Positions 10,809-22,824 of a DNA stretch of 64,000 nt are shown here, one piece after another. Made by a program: the position numbers and the translations under genes. Source of the DNA: Isoetes taiwanensis (Eukaryota; Streptophyta; Lycopodiopsida; Isoetales; Isoetaceae). How positions within the stretch are numbered: position 1 is the stretch's first letter; every line of letters starts with the position of its first letter. Below the pieces are notes generated by a model. The model did no database searches. It worked only from the letters and a program-made list of their open reading frames with translations, and was not told where the DNA came from. The stretch spans positions 4,507,454-4,571,453 of the forward strand of contig JAJEKV010000033.1 of NCBI GenBank assembly GCA_021234155.1, given 5' to 3'.

Positions 10809-10824
10809 GGCGTTTTTAAACGCC
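10809..10824 (+). terminator. Histone-type 3' stem-loop after H2B
   Basis: GGCGTTTTTAAACGCC forms a perfect 6-bp stem with a 4-nt TTTA loop, starting 31 nt after the stop. It matches the histone stem-loop consensus (GG..Y U U H U H A R..CC) at 14 of 16 positions, and the two mismatches pair with each other (G4-C13). It is preceded by an A-run and followed by ACCA, as in animal histone mRNAs. The function is inferred. Confidence 0.6.
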
Positions 10825-11226
10825 ACCATTCCTGTACAAATTTAGAGCTCTGCTATTGTGCTTCTTTTCTAGCGCTCTGTTTTTTCTCCCCGAACATATA
10901 CGCTTTCTGCACGCTGAATGCTAGATTTTAGTTTTGTCCTGAGATTTTATTGCTTAGGGTTAAATTGAACATGTTGCAAAAATCAGAGGTGAAGTCTAAA
11001 CAGCAACATATTGGGATTGGTTGATTGACAGAGTTAGATCTGAAACTCTGCAGAGCCATTACTGAAATTACTTTATAGATGTCCTGTTAATGAAAAATGT
11101 CATTACCAAATCTAGGGCAAAAGACGTTCCGAAGTTTAAAGCATTTGTACTAACATTTTAGTAACATTTTCAAATCATCTTTGTTTAGAATTCGTGAAAT
11201 TGTGGGCAGCAGAGTCCTTTTAATAG

Positions 11227-11320
11227 TCGGACTGCTGTTAGATTGATTTTGCCCGATGAGTTTGCGAGGCATGCTGTTTCTGAAGGTACCAAGGCTGTTA
11301 CAAAGTTTACCAGCGGTTGA
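11227..11320 (+). pseudogene. 5'-truncated tandem copy of H2B (C-terminal 30 residues)
   Basis: The frame reads [20 protein letters not shown] then AVTKFTSG and a stop, i.e. only the last part of the histone fold and the C-terminal helix. It starts abruptly at the point where the downstream flank of the intact gene ends, so the boundary is a tandem-duplication or unequal-crossover junction. Two or three substitutions (G to D, L to F, K to R) separate it from the intact protein. There is no promoter or start codon. Its 3' flank, including the hairpin, is retained. Confidence 0.9.
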
Positions 11321-12414
11321 GATCCCACTTTCAGTTCAAAATGGCGTTTTTAAACGCCACCATTCCTGCATAAATTTAGAGCTCTGCTTTTGTGCCTTTT
11401 TTTCTTATTTTTTGTTCTTAAATTTTTTTGTGAATAAGTACGCTTTCTACATGCGAAATGTTAGAATTTATTTCTTTTTTTCCTGTGATAAGAAGAATTG
11501 CTTTGAAGTTTCATGTTGCAGAAATATGAGGTACAAGGTTATAGAAGAACCATGCTGGCATTTGTTGATTGCTACATGCATCTCTGAAACTAGATCACTG
11601 AAATTGTTACACATGTTTTTTCATCTGCCGGTTGGTCGGTTGGAGGGTCTTTGTTGGACGGTTCTAGAAGTACCAGCGCATTTGTACTGCATCCTTTAGT
11701 GCCATTTTGAAATTTTGTTTTAGTACTTTTGCAGGCAACAGAATACTCTTGGTAGCAACCGGGGCAACAGATCTGTTTACTAAAAAAATGTATGATTCTG
11801 ATTGCTCGTCAGGGTATTGACTTCTGAACTTTTGCTTCTTTTTGAAAGCGAAATCAACATAAAATATGTGTTATAGTCTAAAATGTTTATGTATCTTTGT
11901 AAATCTTCTTGCTGTTATAGAGAACAAGTTTTTGGTTTTCATATCATATTTTGACGTGAAACAGATACTGTTTACTATGACTTAGAAAACGTTTGCAGAA
12001 CCTCTTGCAGACCTAAAAGAACAAAGAAATTCTGGACATGATTGCTGAAAATTCTGCACAGCGCAGCTAAATTTTCGATAAATAAGAGGTCTGCTCTATG
12101 CTTTTAAGTACATTTATCAGTATAAATGATGCCTGTCTTTGTAAGTTTGAAGGTTGCTAGTAATCAATTAAGATATATTTTACAACCCTATTTAGGCTAC
12201 AATGCAAAAATTGCCACTCTGCTTTCAGAAAGACTCAAGGGGACATCATTATGTGCCTTTCTTTCTTGACTCTAATTAGGAATATCTAGACGTGGATTGT
12301 AAGATTGGTTGCCATCTTAATGACAAGAATACTGGTATTTAGGAGTAATTAGATGTGAATTTCTAAGATTGGCTGTCATTTTAATAACCAGCCTCTCCCC
12401 CCATTCCAACACTG
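11321..12414. other. H2B-derived 3' flank, then unassigned sequence
   Basis: From 11321 to about 11755 the sequence repeats the downstream flank of the intact H2B gene (for example GCAACAGAATACTCTTGGTAGC near 11737). From there to 12414 it is AT-rich and I recognise nothing. Confidence 0.5.
11343..11358 (+). terminator. Histone-type 3' stem-loop after truncated H2B
   Basis: The same 16-nt hairpin GGCGTTTTTAAACGCC lies 22 nt after the stop of the truncated copy and is followed by the same ACCATTCCTG. The A-run in front differs in length, so the hairpin survived small flanking changes. Confidence 0.55.
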
Positions 12415-13030
12415 ACATCTTCAGGTTCCTCAACCACAATGGAAAAGTGTTTGGATGTGGACGTGGGATAAATTGCTCCACCCTAAAGTGTCAGCGCTGC
12501 GATGGCAAATTCTCCATAGATGTGTTCGAGTGAGTGTCTTGGTTCACGAGATGAACCCTAGAGTCTTAGATCGTTGCCCTCTCTGTGGCCAACGTGTTGA
12601 AACTATTGAACACTGCTTCTTCTTGTGCGATCGTCTACGGCTTGCATCGGCGTGGTTGTCCACTCTTTTCAGTGTGTCTCTCACTAGCCAGGAGATCCTA
12701 CTTGCACGTTATCCCCCTATTTGGCCGAACTTGCATAAGCGGGCATTTCATCTTGCTTCTAGTTGGATTTTGTGGTCTATGTGGCAGAGGCGTTGTTTGT
12801 GTATTTTCCAAAATGCACACATTTCTAATCAACAGCTTCTTCATTGTGCTCAGCAGAAGATCACTAAAGCTTATCGTTGCTCATCTCTAGCTGATGACAA
12901 AAAAGAGTTAATTTGGCAGACGTGTTTACGGTGTTCTTCCTATGCATAGACGGGTGCTTGTGCCTAGTTGGGTCAGCCCATCCACTAGGGTTTTATTCCT
13001 GTATGTGCATTATGTATTGCGCCTTTGTTC
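12415..13030 (+). mobile_element. L1-type LINE 3' fragment with zf-RVT domain
   Basis: The frame 12455-12949 (WTWDKLLHPKVSALRWQILH) contains a zinc finger of the zf-RVT type, CPLCGQRVETIEHCFFLC. Upstream the phrase LQVPQPQWKSVW aligns with the complete LINE at 24171-30194, and the whole frame is about 60 percent identical to that element's C-terminus. Everything upstream (endonuclease, RT) is missing, as expected from 5' truncation during target-primed reverse transcription. No poly(A) tail is visible at the 3' end. Confidence 0.85.
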
Positions 13031-13699
13031 TTGTCAATACTGCTTCCATACCGCGTGGATCGCACGACGCGAAATGAAGGTGTACAATTTGTATCCCCCA
13101 GTCCAATTCGCTTCGTGTGAGCCGAACGTCCGTACTAACCCCGTTTTTGAAATTTGCAACGTGCATATGGAAATCGAAAAGTCCATTCTTCTACAATCCA
13201 TGCTTTTATACATTAAGCAAATTCAAATTTCGAATTGTAGGGGGCGGGAAGCCTGTATTGAGATGAAGTAAAGATCCCGGTTTACGAAATGAAAGTCTGA
13301 TACAAAGCTTCAACCTACACATTCAAATTTTGAAATGTAGAAGGCGGGAAGCTTGTATGGCCATGGCCTCTAAATGAAAATAGCGCAAGCCAAGAATCGG
13401 TGACGCGCACGCTTGGTATCTGACAAACCAGGAGACACCGTCATGAGTTGCCGGTATGCTATAATGCAAGTGGCTTTTTAGAAGCGCCACGTATTGCATC
13501 AGTCTGTCTGACAACCAACAGAATTAAATACATATGGTGCCATGAATGTGCGATCCCCCTTATTCCGGGAGAATATTCCAAGTAAATCTGTAATTATGAG
13601 AGTTTGGTATCCTAGGTGGCATGGGAAAAAAGGAGCGGAAATATGACGTGGAATGGCTGATAGGAGGCTGTTTTGAGACCCCAAATCCGCCCTAATGAA
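13031..13699. other. Unassigned with a degenerate 40-bp repeat
   Basis: Two imperfect copies of CAAATTTCGAATTGTAGGGG... / CAAATTTTGAAATGTAGAAG... followed by GGCGGGAAGC lie near 13218 and 13323. No gene was recognised. Confidence 0.35.
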
Positions 13700-14783
13700 A
13701 GGTAATGGTCATTGGATCTCGTGCATCAGTTGAGATGGTTTTAGATGGGGATGTTCTAGAGCAGGTTAAATAGTACAAATACCTTGGCATTGAGTTCACT
13801 AATGATTATCATTAGAATGCTGGTGTAGCCAAACGAGTTTCTGGGGGATTGAGAGCTTTATATTATACTTATAGTATATGGAGGCAGGCACATATTAGTC
13901 AATAGGCACTTCGTAAATTGATGTTTAAAGTCATGATACAGACAGTTGTGTTGTACAGTTGCCCAGCTTGGGCGCCAGGATTGGCACAGACAAGGTGGAA
14001 AGAGACAAGGTATTTTTTGCGTGTGAGCAATCTGGATGATTGGCAGCTGCCAGCTCAAGCTTTATCTGAGCCACGTGAACAATCTCATGATGGATGGTAC
14101 AAGCAACTTGGCCGATGGGCAGACCAATGGGGGATTCAGATAGATGATCTTCCAGTTACTCAGGTTGGGATACAAGACTTTAGTGACCGAAAAAGCACTT
14201 CAAAAGATGTGGCCAACATGTGAACTGGGGGTAATGCGTGACTTCTACCGGACATGTGTAAATGCTATGGTAACATATGAAGAGCAACTATACCTTCTAG
14301 AATCCAGTAAGTAAAAAAGACAGCTCATTGCTCAGCTACGACTTAGCTCGCATAGACTGGAGATTGAAGTTGGACGTGAAGAAGGGGATCCTAGAGAATT
14401 GCGATTTTGTCGTTGTTGCAAAGAGGCACAGGTGGAAGACAAGCATCACGCTTTGCTTGTGTGCTCGGCTTTTGATACATTAGAGATAGTCATAACATTA
14501 CCGCTCTTTTGGAGCAGTAATGTTATGACTTCGGCTCTTTTGGATATGCCTTCCTGTACTCTTGGGTCATATTTCTATGACTATTGGAAGTCCAGAAAGG
14601 AACTATTTTAGCTCTATCAGATAGCAGGGAAGTTAGAGGCAAAAGGTTTCGCCTAAACAAAAAAAAAAAAAAAAAAAAAAAAAGAAAAAAACACACACTA
14701 AAAATACTTTTTTCATGTTGTACTGTTTCGCCCATGGACCCGAGGGTCTCACAGCGTGAATTAATTTAATTTAATTTAATATT
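13700..14783 (+). mobile_element. Second-class LINE 3' fragment with (TTTAA)n tail
   Basis: Broken frames give the reverse-transcriptase thumb (YKYLGIEFTND near 13780; QTVVLYSCPAWAPG near 13945) and the C-terminal domain (LRLSSHRLEIEVGR near 14338, then CRCCKEAQVEDKHHALLVC). This matches the LINE class at 45-52 kb, not the zf-RVT class. There are stops at about 13770, 13814 and 13904. The 3' region has an A-run at 14658-14681 and ends in AATTAATTTAATTTAATTTAAT (about 14758-14780), a simple-repeat tail in place of poly(A). Confidence 0.75.
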
Positions 14784-14885
14784 AGATAGCAGCTGAAACA
14801 GTCCTCATCTCATGTATTTAAAAGGGGCTATGAGGCATGGGATTCATTTTTTTTAAAATGTAAAAACCAATTTGATTGGATGTAT

Positions 14886-15265
14886 AAATATGGATTGGGA
14901 AGGAGACGCTGATGATAGAATATCAATATCTGGATATTTGTGCAAGCCTAGAGATGTAGAAATATCATGGACAAGTAAAAAAACAAGAATGTGTTGCTAA
15001 ATCTAGTGCAAAAACAAAGTATGTGGCGATGCCAATGATATCTTAAAAAATGATTTGGTTATGCAGAATTTTTAAAGAGTTGGAAAATTCATGTATAAAA
15101 ATTCATCGGAACTTCATTTGAGATGAAGTAAAAAAAGGAGAAATAGATGGAAGTTATGTTCCCATAAAATTGGACCAAATGCTGATAAAGGTTGTTATTA
15201 AGCCTAAAATGATGGCCGCCAATAACCAAGTGGGAATCATGGATTGTAAAGGATAAGGGGGAGTA
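14886..15265 (+). pseudogene. Ty1/copia RNase H relic
   Basis: The frame near 14893 reads GDADDRISISGYLCKPRDVE and then ISWTSKK, the copia RNase H segment (family: D-W-A-G-D..D-R-K-S-T-S-G-Y). A +1 shift then gives AKSSAKTKYVAM, equivalent to ALSSTEAEYVA. Catalytic residues are partly lost. It is followed by the purine tract GGATAAGGGGGAG at 15250-15263. All upstream domains are missing. Confidence 0.7.
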
Positions 15266-15467
15266 TGTTAAACCATTATCCTTTACAATACTGCAAGAGT
15301 GTACGTGTGAACTATAAGTCTACAAACTAGACCAAGACACTGGGTGTAGCTGGTTGGACCATCCGATCAGGCAGTGAAGATAAAAAGGCAGATATAAATA
15401 TCAAAAGATATGCCATCTGAATCCATGTCAATTCTCTAATTGTAATTTCAATCAAGTCAAAGCTGCA
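15266..15467 (+). mobile_element. Putative 3' LTR of the copia relic
   Basis: TGTTAAACCA follows the purine tract directly, as at a copia polypurine tract / LTR junction. An end at AGCTGCA (15467) would give a short LTR of about 200 bp. With no 5' LTR to compare, the right boundary is a guess. Confidence 0.35.
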
Positions 15468-18074
15468 TGAATATTATGAAAATGAGAAAAGGCTGTTACC
15501 TGAAGGCTTGGGCCCTCAAGAAAGTCGCGATTGTTAAGGATTTGATTCTTTATGACAAGTGCTCAAATTTCATCAAGGTTCACCTTGAAAAAAGAGGCAA
15601 GGGCAAAAGGCATGTGCAACACACTTAACTAGGCAGGCTCAGGGCTAACAGCATGTTGTTCGTTCCCAGGTCTCAGCGTTTGGCTATGTTCTATTCTCTT
15701 TATACCAAAGTATTTCCATTTTCCTCCATTTTCTCATTCATGTCTTATTCCTTTTCCTTGTATTTTTTTTTCCTTCAAAATCATATGTCACCTACTTTCT
15801 AGGATCTCTCCGTTTGATTTAAGGGTCCATACCATGGTCTATCTTGCAGATGATCCCGGACCCGATCTATACCCTAACAACAATGCTCCATGATATTTTT
15901 TGGGGTAGCTGGATATCAGAAATAACAGTCTCACCTAGTTCATCTACAAATTGGAGATAATAAAGTGGAGGATCCTGCAATTACTTTGGATAAGGAGTGG
16001 AGCACTCCCATGAGTTTTTTGCAAAAAAATCAATAGTTTTAGGAATGTAGGAACTTTATGTCTAAAGAGCAGCAGTTTGTTTGATGCTCCTTCATTTTCA
16101 AACTCACCTTAGCAGTCACAGAATGCAGAAGGACAAGTAGCAACGTCTCGAAGGTCTGCCAGTGAAGATGTGGGAGCCCGTGAGCCGGGATATGTGGCCA
16201 TCGTATCAGGATCTAGGGAGAATCTTTGTTATAAGTGTTTTTAGTGTGTGCAAAGTGTTTTTTCTGCTTGGCAAAATTGTATATATTACTATTGTGTTGC
16301 TTTGCCGTACCCTGAACTCCACACCACTGTGAGGGGTTTAGGGTCCCAATGCCCTACTACTTTAGGATCCCAATGCACTACTACATATCAAGTAAAACAG
16401 TTATTGGTGAAAGCTTTATAAATTTTTGTTTGCCAAACTATTACAGTGCAACTCTACGTAATTTTAAGTTGGATGACATTTGCATAGGCTAGTCTATAAT
16501 GAATTAAAAATAGTTTAACCAGAACACAAAAGTAGTTTAGAACAATCAAATGACCCAAAACAATTTGGATAATAGGAACTTCTATTATACTTGTCCCAGA
16601 ACTTAACCTTTAGTCTATTTTCAAAGTTAGCTATATGGTCAATGGTACTTTAAGATGGTAGGCCTACTCAACTAATGTACTTAACATGTGTAACTAAAGC
16701 TATAGCAAAAATGTTGATTCAAAGTCAAACCATCTAGAGAACTTAGTGTTTCTGGAGAACTAGGTTATCACGTCACATAGACTTCAATTGCAGATCGGTA
16801 GTTGTTAGTTGCTAATATTATTTAACATGACCTAATGTTACCTCGAGAAGGCTTGTAATAGATGCTAGAAGGTGTTGTTGCCATGGTGCTTTTGAGGTCT
16901 TATGCACCTTTTGCAATGGCCAAACATGTCTACTACAAGTCTAGCTAGCACCCAAGTGATCCAATTTCACCAAAAAATAACTTTTGTAATATCTATTAAC
17001 CATGTTTAATATTTTCAAAAAATAGCTTTGTAATATCTATCAAATATGTTTAGTGGGACGAAATTTTTTCAAGGTTAAGTGAACAGTATGGAAGCAATAG
17101 CGGAAGATACTGAACAGTAGCAGAAGACCTAGTGAACAACAACTTTTCCATTGCCGAAATGCTAAAATACAAGTCGATCTTCCAAGCCGCTGCACATTCG
17201 AATTGGTCTATTTTCTTGGGCATTCGGTAGCTCAAGTGCCATACCTTCTGTAGAGCCGATTGAGGCATGATTTTATTGTGCTCAATCATCGATCTTGTTC
17301 TTTGTAGTTTGCACCCGGCTCGAACACTTCTGAGCTTTCTAAAAGCTGAAAAATCATTACGTAAGAACCATAAACTACTAACTTTCACATATAACTTTAG
17401 GTGAAGACATGATCATTTCTACAGTCTTAACAACCCCCATCACGTCTTAACTGTAACTGTGCCAGATTCAGCTTATAAGATACTACCCATGGCAGAAAGC
17501 TCCAGAGATGCTCCACCTAAAAACCAACACGGCCTGCCAAATTTCAGTGTCACTCATTATGGTAATTATGATCCCACAAGTCATGGCAGAGATTACAGGA
17601 TTAGGTAACTGAAGATCCTCAAACCGCAGATCCTTTGCTATTTTGGGCAGAGACTATTGTACTATATATACGAGAAGATAGACTTAGATCTTTAGACAAG
17701 CTCAGGCATTTTGTTATCTTAACTCCTTACAGAGCTTTTTCATGTATTCTCATTAATCCCTCAAAAGATCCTTATTTTTTATCATTGTTATCTTGTTTCT
17801 TATCAGTGTTGTTTTGTTTCCTTCTCTCAATTTTATATTGCAAAGCCCGAGTGACACTTGTTCTCCATTGAGGTTTTGTTTGCAGGACACAAGGGTTCTC
17901 ACAGAGGACTGTCCTCAAACTCTTCTGAATCCGAACCTTCAACACTGTCGTCAATTGCCGGGTCCTAGTCTTCCTTCTTTTTCTCCAATGTCTTTTCAGA
18001 CTTTCATTCAAAATGAGCTGCTCAACCAAACTGTCACCCGTCCCGTCCGTTAACAACGACGAGATGCGGCTACT
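15468..18074. other. Unassigned
   Basis: AT-rich, with no family recognised. A 112-codon minus-strand frame at 17050-17388 has no identifiable domain. The part from about 17880 onward runs into the gypsy relic and may be its leader. Confidence 0.3.
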
Positions 18075-20690
18075 ATGGCAAATATGATATTGAAGCTGGT
18101 CATCTACGCGCCCACCCTCATTCCATTCCAACCACCCAGCAGTCCTCTTCACGTCCAGGGTCACCAAACCGTTGTCACAATTGCTCTCAACCCCATTCAC
18201 CTCGTTCCACTCCTGTGCATCACACTCCACCATACTTTCAGACTCCGGAAAGCCTATTCTCAAGTCTCCTTTGGGATGGCCTATTCTCAAGTCTCCTTTG
18301 GTCCCACGTATATCAATGAGTTCACATCCTCACCAACTCTGCAACCTCCTGTGAATGTTTACAACATTAGAGATCTTATACTTGATCAAGACGGATGCCC
18401 AGTCATCCCCAACCCAGACATTAAGCCGCATGACGATTCTCCCTCCCAAATTTTCCACGATACCTCCTACTACTGTCGCGGGCGGCCCTTCCACTTCTTA
18501 TGCTCCAGGGCCATCTCAAGATTCTATGCCACCTCCTGCATATGTTTCACCATTGACAGTCGCTTCTGTTTTTTCATATGGCCTAATTTGAAGCTCCAGT
18601 ATCTGATCTTTGGCAACACTATAAGGGCAAATCCATCGTGGATCAAAGTGCAGAAGCTCACATGGAGGAGTTTAAAGCCCTTCATGGTTCTCAATGCTCA
18701 TTCTCAATCGCAGATCAAGTTTCACATTTTCTCTGCCACGCTGTCGTGGTGCACCCCACCAATGGCTAATAGCTAACAAAAGCCACTGGAAGCAAAACTG
18801 GGAGGACATGAAAGCTGCTTTTCTCGGTCACTATGACTCTCTCGATGATGAGCAACAACTGTTAAAACAACTGAATGAACTTTAATAACAGGTCACAGAA
18901 TCCGCCCGCGATTTCGTGGACCGTCTGCTGATTCTCGTGAGCAAACTCAAAGAATACCCCATGCAAATTCAAATCTTTTTCTGTTTTTTCCAAGGCCTTC
19001 CTCCAGCGATTCGTCTTGACGGAATACTTGCGCCCAAAATCTCTAACTCAAGCCATTGAGCTGGTCAATCACTCAGTCAATGTCTCTTTCAGAGGAGTTT
19101 CCCTCATGGGCTTACATTTCATGCCCTCCACGGCAGTACCACACAACTCGATAACGCCTTAGCGTAGTCAGCACAGTTAAATCTGGTGTCATCTCTACAA
19201 ATATCAGGGCCATCTAGCGAATGACTGTAATTCCACCAATGGACCTCCACATTGCAAACAATGCAACATGTGCAATCACATACCACGGAAGAATGTATGC
19301 GCGCCAACCCCACACACTTCAGACAAAAAATGGTCTTTCAGGTACAAGCTACACCACAATAACAGTCATAGTGTGGTCAGTCCTCTCGTCATTGTCATGA
19401 ATGGGGTCACACCACTACCATGTGCCCTCAACTTATACAAGTTCAAGTCCAATTACCTGGCACAAATCAAAAGGCTCTAGTCCGTCTCACTGCCTACCAA
19501 CTATGGGTTGCCAATAGTAAATAGGCCCCTACCCATGCTGAAGAAACCCTCACATGCATTTCAGCCCCAACAACAAAGAGGCCCAGCTCCTTCGCAAGCC
19601 ACCTTGGATCAACAAGCCCAAGAAGAAATTTACTAAGCATTGAACCCTCTGGTTCAACATTCCAACTGGGTGGGCTTGGTTTTCCCCAGACTCAAGGTAC
19701 TCGTCCCCACCTTCTCACACCTCAGGATACTATGCCTGCGTATGCAATGACACTATTCCAGCAGATGCTCCCTTCAAATCTGTTCATTTTGCGCCTGATC
19801 TTGATCACCTGATGCCGAATGTCATGCCTAAACTCCAACAAAGTATGATATGCCTTATGCACGCAGCAGAAGACCGCACCTTGGAAAATGTCCATGCCAC
19901 CACTCGTTCTCAAGTCAAGGGGGCTGAACTTTATTCGTCCAAGCCTCCTCTACGCAAGCATACATATCCCAATATTGCTGCAGAAGTTGAACTCTTGAAA
20001 GAAGTCGCTGCTTCCTTACCCCAAGGACAACCCTCCGTGGAGAAGAATTGGCAAAAATCAAAATTCCATTGAGTTTGTCCACTATTCTCAAATTCTGTCC
20101 CACCCTACGTGAACATTTGCCTCTATCCACAGTCTTTGTTGGCGTTGTGGTGACTTCGACACCAATGATCCAGCCATGGTTGGTGCTTAGCAAGTTGACC
20201 ATGTCCAAATCGATGGAGGCAGCACGGTCAATCTCATTATGGACAAACTCAGACAGCAATTAGGCATCAAACAATTATATGGCGCGCCGTATGATATCAA
20301 ACTTGCTAATGGCCACATCACAAGACCACAAAGTATCACGCCTCAATTTACTATCAATATAGGAAACCTCAAGTTCCCTCTTGAATTCAGTGTCTGGTGA
20401 GCATGTGAAGATTCCAATGGTTACGAAATGCTTGTTGGCTGCCCCTTTCTTCGCCGAGCAAAGAGCATTCATTATTGGGCCGCTGATCAATTCATTATCA
20501 CAGATGGTAATCGCACTGCCACCATGGGTCTGGAAACTGGCCAACTCATTGCTGTCGAACAGGTGGTTGCTAGCGATTCGGAGGATGTTCAAAATACATA
20601 TCACATTCAAAATCCTGCACTTGCACTCCCTCTCTGCGTATCCCAAATAATGCAGACCCCTGGGGCAAAATGACTCCGAACCAAGATCAA
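18075..20690 (+). pseudogene. Ty3/gypsy gag-protease block, copy A
   Basis: This degenerate gypsy relic starts with a Pro/Ser-rich gag N-terminus. The gag core follows near 18780 (SHWKQNWEDMKAAFLGHYDS), then a CCHC-like knuckle (YKYQGHLANDCNSTN-type, near 19195). The retropepsin segment near 20210 has DGGSTVNLIMDKLRQQLG, where the family has D-S/T-G at the active site. Stops and shifts are frequent (for example near 18885 and 20398). Protease sequence runs to about 20670 and then breaks off directly into copy B. No reverse transcriptase is present. Confidence 0.7.
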
Positions 20691-22800
20691 GCCATTGCCA
20701 CTCTCTTGGATCCCTATCACCAACTCTGCAATCTCATGTGAATGCTTACAATATTGGAGATCTTACACTTGATTGGATGCCTAGTCATCCCCAACCCAGA
20801 TAAGACCACCACGACGATAGTCCCTCCTGGGATTTTCCATGATACCTCCTACTGCTGTCACGGGCGCCCTTTCCACTTCTCATACTCCATGGCCATCTCA
20901 GGTTTCTATGCCACTTCCCGCATATATTTCACTACTGACAGCTCCTTCTATTTTTTCATCTGGCCTAAATTTGAAGCTCTAATATCTGATCTTTGGCAAC
21001 ATTAAGGGCAAACCCATCATGGATCAAAGTGCACAAGATCACACAGACGAGTTTGAAGCCCTCACGGTTCTCAATGCTCAACAAAAGCCACTGGAAGCAA
21101 AATTGGGAGGACATGAAAGCTGCTTTTCTCGCTCATTATGGCTCTCTCATTGATGATCAACAACTGCTAAAAGAACTGAATGAACTTCAACAACAGGCCA
21201 TGGAATCTGCCAAAGATTTCATGAACCATCTGCTAATTCTCATAGGCAAACTCAAAAAATACCACACGCAAAGTCAAATCTTCATTTGCTTTCTCCAACG
21301 CCTTCCTCCAGCGATTCGTCTCATGATGGAATACTTGTGCCTGAAATCTCTAATTCAAGCCATTGAGCTCGTCAATCACTCAGTCAATGTCTCTTCCAGA
21401 GGAGTTCCCCTCACGGACTTAATTTTCATGCCCTCCACGGCAGTATCACACAACTCTGTAACTCTCCAGCCTAGCCAGCGCAGTCACATATGGTATCACC
21501 TCTGCAAATATCAGGGCCATTTAGCGAACGAATGTAATTCCACCAATGGACCTCCACATTGCAAATGATGCCACATGTGCAATCATACATGGTGGAATGT
21601 ACGCGTGCCAACCCCATGCTTTTCAGATAGGATATGGTCTTTTAGGTACAAGCTACACCACAACAACAACCACAACGTGGTTAGTCTTCTCGTCAACCAT
21701 ATGATGCTGCTAAGACCCAATGCTATCATCGTCATGAATGGGACCATACTAATATGCTCTCAATTTTCACAAGTTCAAGTCCAACTATCTGGCACAAATC
21801 AAATGGCTTCAGTCTGCATACCAACTATGGCTTGCCAATGGTAAACAAGGCCCCGACCCCATGCTAAAGAAAACCCCCACGTGCGCCTCAGCCCCAACAA
21901 CAAAGAGGCCTAGCTCCTTCGCAAGCCACCTTGGATCAACAAGCCCAAGAAGAAATTTACGAAGCATTGAACCCTCCGATTCAACATTTCAATTGGGTGG
22001 CCTTTTGGTTTCCTGCCAGACTCAAGGTACTCGTCCCTACCTTCTCAAACCTCAGGACACTAGGCCTGCTTATGCAGTGGACACTATTCTAGCAGATGCT
22101 CCCTCCAAATCTATTCATTTTGCACCTGATCTTGATCATATGATGCCAAATGTCATGCCTAAACTTCGGCAAAGTATTCTATGCCTTATGCAAGCAGCAG
22201 AAGGCCGCACCTTGGCAAATGTCTATCTCTCAAGCCAGGGGGCTGAACCTTCTCCGTTCACGCCTCCTCCACGCAAGCATACATATCCTAATATTGCTGC
22301 AAAAGCTGAACTCATGAAAGAAGTGGCTGCTTCCTTACCCCAAGGACAGCCCTCAGTGGAAGTCCCCAATACCTCCGACATCATCCCATTGGAACTCCAA
22401 GAAGAATTGGCAAAAATCAAAATTCCATTGAGTTTGCCCACTACTCTCAAACTTTGTCTCGCGCTCTATGAACACTTGCCGTTGCCCACAGTCCTTGTTG
22501 GCGTTGTGGCGACTTCGACAACAACGGTCCATGCCACGGTTGGTGCTCAGCAAGTCAACCATCTCCAAATGTGGTCAATCTCATTATGGACAAATTCAGA
22601 CAGCAATTAGGCAGCAGACAATTATATCGCGCACCTTATGATATCAAACTTGCTATTGGCCACATCACACGACCACAATGTATCGCGCCTCAGCTTACTA
22701 TCAATATAGAAGATTTCAAGTTCCCTCTTGAATTTGGTGTCTGGCGAGCACATGAAAACCCTGATGATTACGAAATGCTTGTTGGCATGTGCGCTTCCTA
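20691..22800 (+). pseudogene. Ty3/gypsy gag-protease block, copy B
   Basis: This repeats copy A at an offset of about 2.3-2.4 kb, beginning at CCAACTCTGCAATCTC (near 20725; copy A near 18335). The frame 20993-21568 holds the gag core (SHWKQNWEDMKAAFLAHYGS) and the knuckle HLCKYQGHLANEC. The frame 21861-22610 is the linker before the protease. Protease sequence NLIMDKFRQQLG follows near 22577; here a small deletion removes the active-site DGGS. The block ends at YEMLVG near 22787, in the middle of the protease-RT linker. Confidence 0.7.
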
Positions 22801-22824
22801 ATAACACAGCAGTCAGCACGGCCA

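Larger units (their letters stand above)
10170..11225 (+). repeat. H2B duplication unit, inverted partner at about 54190-55178
   Basis: About 1 kb covering promoter, gene and downstream sequence is present again in reverse complement at about 54190-55178. Shared blocks extend through GTTAGATCTGAAACTCTGCAG (near 11030) to GGCAGCAGAGTCCTTTTAATAG (11204-11225, partner GGCAGCAGAATACTTTTGATAG). Similarity is highest in the coding region and lower with small indels in the 3' flank. The segment from about 10690 to 11225 is also repeated in tandem at 11227 to about 11755. Confidence 0.8.

Noticed and set aside
11256-11699. 147-codon frame after the truncated H2B
   Set aside because: It begins in a shifted frame of the H2B fragment and runs through noncoding 3' flank that matches the H2B downstream duplication.
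16365-16395. CACTACTACAT as a second CACTA end
   Set aside because: It lacks the CACTACAA core and any subterminal repeats.
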